Shown here one piece after another: positions 57,701-60,700 of a DNA stretch of 64,000 bases; position 1 is the first letter of the stretch; each line of letters opens with the position of its first letter. A program made the position numbers and the translations under genes. The DNA lies in assembly GCA_025617745.1 (NCBI GenBank), contig CM046871.1, positions 31,193,579 through 31,257,578 on the forward strand, read 5' to 3'. The DNA comes from Heliocidaris erythrogramma (taxonomy: Eukaryota; Echinodermata; Echinoidea; Camarodonta; Echinometridae). The notes under the pieces were generated by a model, which made no database searches, was not told the origin of the DNA, and saw only the letters and a list, made by a program, of their open reading frames with translations.

Positions 57701-60700
57701 GAGGGGGAGGGGGAAGGGGAAGGAGGGAGGGGGAGGGGGGGAGGGAGAGAAAGGAGAAAGGAGAGAAGATAGGGATGGACCAGTCTGTTTGTGACAAATA
57801 AAAAAAATAAATTTAATAGGCAAAGATGAAAGTGGTTGAGCTATGTATATCTAAGTAATATTGTACAGTAATTTCTTTTTGTATATTAATACAGTTAAAA
57901 AGTTTTCAAGCAATAATAATATTTCCGGAGCTCCCTAAATGTACATACAGTGTATAAAGAGAAATAACTTTATGAAATCACTTTTCTTTGTTCTCCTTTG
58001 ACTCCTTTGGGCAAATTTCCTCAGGAAGAAAAAGCAAATTCTTTAATATTTCACTATATTGTACTTGTACATAATGTGCTCATTTTGCTTGTGCTGTCCA
58101 TACATTTTTACATTACAGCCCCAAAATGCAGGAGATTGATAACATGGGGAAATGTCTGATCATGCTACTGCTATCAGTAATCATTTCAACCAGCAACTAT
58201 AAATGTACATGTACATGCATCTCACATGCCAGCAAAAAGTACTGTACATCATTAAATGTTTCCATACTGTTTCCTGTGATAATCAGGGCTATATTAGCTA
58301 ATATGCCCAGTAATCCTCAAATTGGCAAAAATCCTCCCTAGGATATCGAAAAAACAGTGAGCAGAACAGAAGTACTGAATTTCTATAGAGTGGAGGTATA
58401 AAGCCTTAAGAGCAACGAGCTGTACCGTCAACTGCTCGCGGTCTAGTGGTAAAGAAATCTGCATGGTCGAAGTATCCTTATTCTACACCGCACGTTCTAC
58501 AATGTTCCTGGTTCGAATCCCGCTCTTCTTGACTGATACTTTTTCAGTTATGAATTATCAATAGCGTTTATTCCGTTGAAAATGATCAGAATTTCAATAA
58601 TAAAAACACAAGAAACATGACTAAATATTCACTTGGTCGGAGGATTTAATGGTGGCTGGGCATAATAACGAATTTGGCCTTAATCAGTTTGACCTTGAGT
58701 GTAAATATACTGAACTTCTATTTATTTATTTATTTATTTATTTAGTATTGTTTACCCAGGGTAACCACATCAGTGAGTAACACACTGTTATACTTGCAGG
58801 CCCTGCATAACACAAAAATGAAACACATACAAACAAAATCATATACACATATAATCATGGGCGAAAATTCAATTAATATTGTTTCTAAGTAGTCTCAAGT
58901 ACAAAATAACAAAAGATTGTTTCGATGTAGCACAACGAATCCTACTATCGATTTGGTTCCATAATATTGAAGTGCTGTGGGAGAAGGCTTTTTTACCTGC
59001 CTGAGTACGGACAAGTGGCACTACAACACCATTGTGAACAGCATTTCTTGTCCGATATGCATGGAGGTTGTCTGATCTTACAACAAGCTCAGACAGGTAA
59101 ACAGGTGCTTCCCCATGAAGAATACTGTACATCATTTTACATTTGTGGAATTTCCACCTATCCTCGATAGGGACCCATCTCAATACACTAGTCCGATAAG
59201 AGTTGTATAGTCAACCTTTAAAACAAATCGAGCCATCTTCTTATGCTGTCTAGTTAAACCGTCTCTGAGGCCTTGCGTACAGGTTGACCATGCATTACTG
59301 CAATAATCAAAGTAAGGTTGTATTAGTGAGTTGGCTAAGATTTTTGAACTTTCAACTGTAAGGAACTTCCTAAGCCTACCAAAAAGCGCAAGTCGGGAAG
59401 CAATCTTTTTCATTGTCTCTTCAACGTGATTTTGCCAAGATAGTGTTTCGTCCATCCAGACACCAAGATATTTATATGTATTTACCCTTTCCAGACAATG
59501 ATTATCAACTACAATATTGTTAGGCCCACAATTTCCAAGTTTCCTTGGTTTCCTCAGTTTCCTGCAACATGCAGTAGAAAGTAATACTTTTTACATTTCC
59601 CGGGGGATTCTACATTACAGTGTATATATTTTTAGTTAAAGAAGAAGAAGAGGGGGAGGAGGAAGAGGAAGAGAAGAGGGGGAGGAGGAAGAGGAAGAGG
59701 AAGAGGAAGAGGAAGAGGAAGAGGAAGAGGAAGAGGAAGAGGAAGAGAAGAGGAAGAGGAAGAGGAAGAGGAAGAGGAAGAGGAAGAGGAAGAGGAAGAG
59801 GAAGAGGAAGAGGAGGAGGAGGAGGAGGAGGAGGAGGAGGAGGAGGAGGAGGAGGAAGAAGAAGAGGAGGAGGAGAAGAAGAAGAAGAAGAAGAAGAAGA
59901 AGAAGAAGAAGAAGAAGAAGAAGAAGAAAAAGAAGGAGAAGAAGAAGTCTAAATGAAAGCACACAAAAAAGGCCATTTTTAAGTCAGATAATCAAAATGG
60001 GACAAATAATGAAACAGTCATACTAAATGACAATGATTGTGTTCTGGATTGCATATTAAAGATTGCATACCATATTAAAAGAGAAGAATCAAATTATCAA
60101 TCAATTATTTATGAAATACGACAACCATGGCAAAAGTGGGCATAAGGCATAAATTCACACAGTACAGTACACAGGTCATAATAGAATAATAATAATAATA
60201 TTCCTTTCTTGTATAGCGTTCTTGTAGGATGGGGGTTGCATTTCCGGACACTCAACAAAAATTAGCCCGTCAATTTTTCCATCAGATTTTACGAAAAACA
60301 TGTTTGCAATTCACATGATTTTCAACCTATCCTGTAAAAGATTTGTGACAATTTGCATGAAAAGTTGTTCGATTTACTGTTTAAAAATGACCTGTCCGGA
60401 TAAACAAACCTCGTCTGGTATAACGTCTCTATGGTCCTATATCATATGCGCTTCCAAAGGACTTTGGATATTGGCTTTAGCCCCAGCAACCGTAGCGCTC
60501 AGTGCATTCAAGGAATAAATCCTACCAGGTACCCATTTACTACACCTGGATCGAGTGTGGCAAATGTAGATTAATGTCTTGCCAAACATGCTAAAGAATG
60601 TTGGTTGGTGCTGCTGCAGCTTGTGGTTCAATCACAGTCATGACAGTCCGGAGACTTATCCACTAGACCACAACACAACCAACATCACCTGTGCCGCTCT

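Noticed and set aside
59620-59976. Arg/Gly/Glu-rich and poly-Ser/Phe open frames
   Set aside because: Translation of a purine tract; present on both strands and not a gene.
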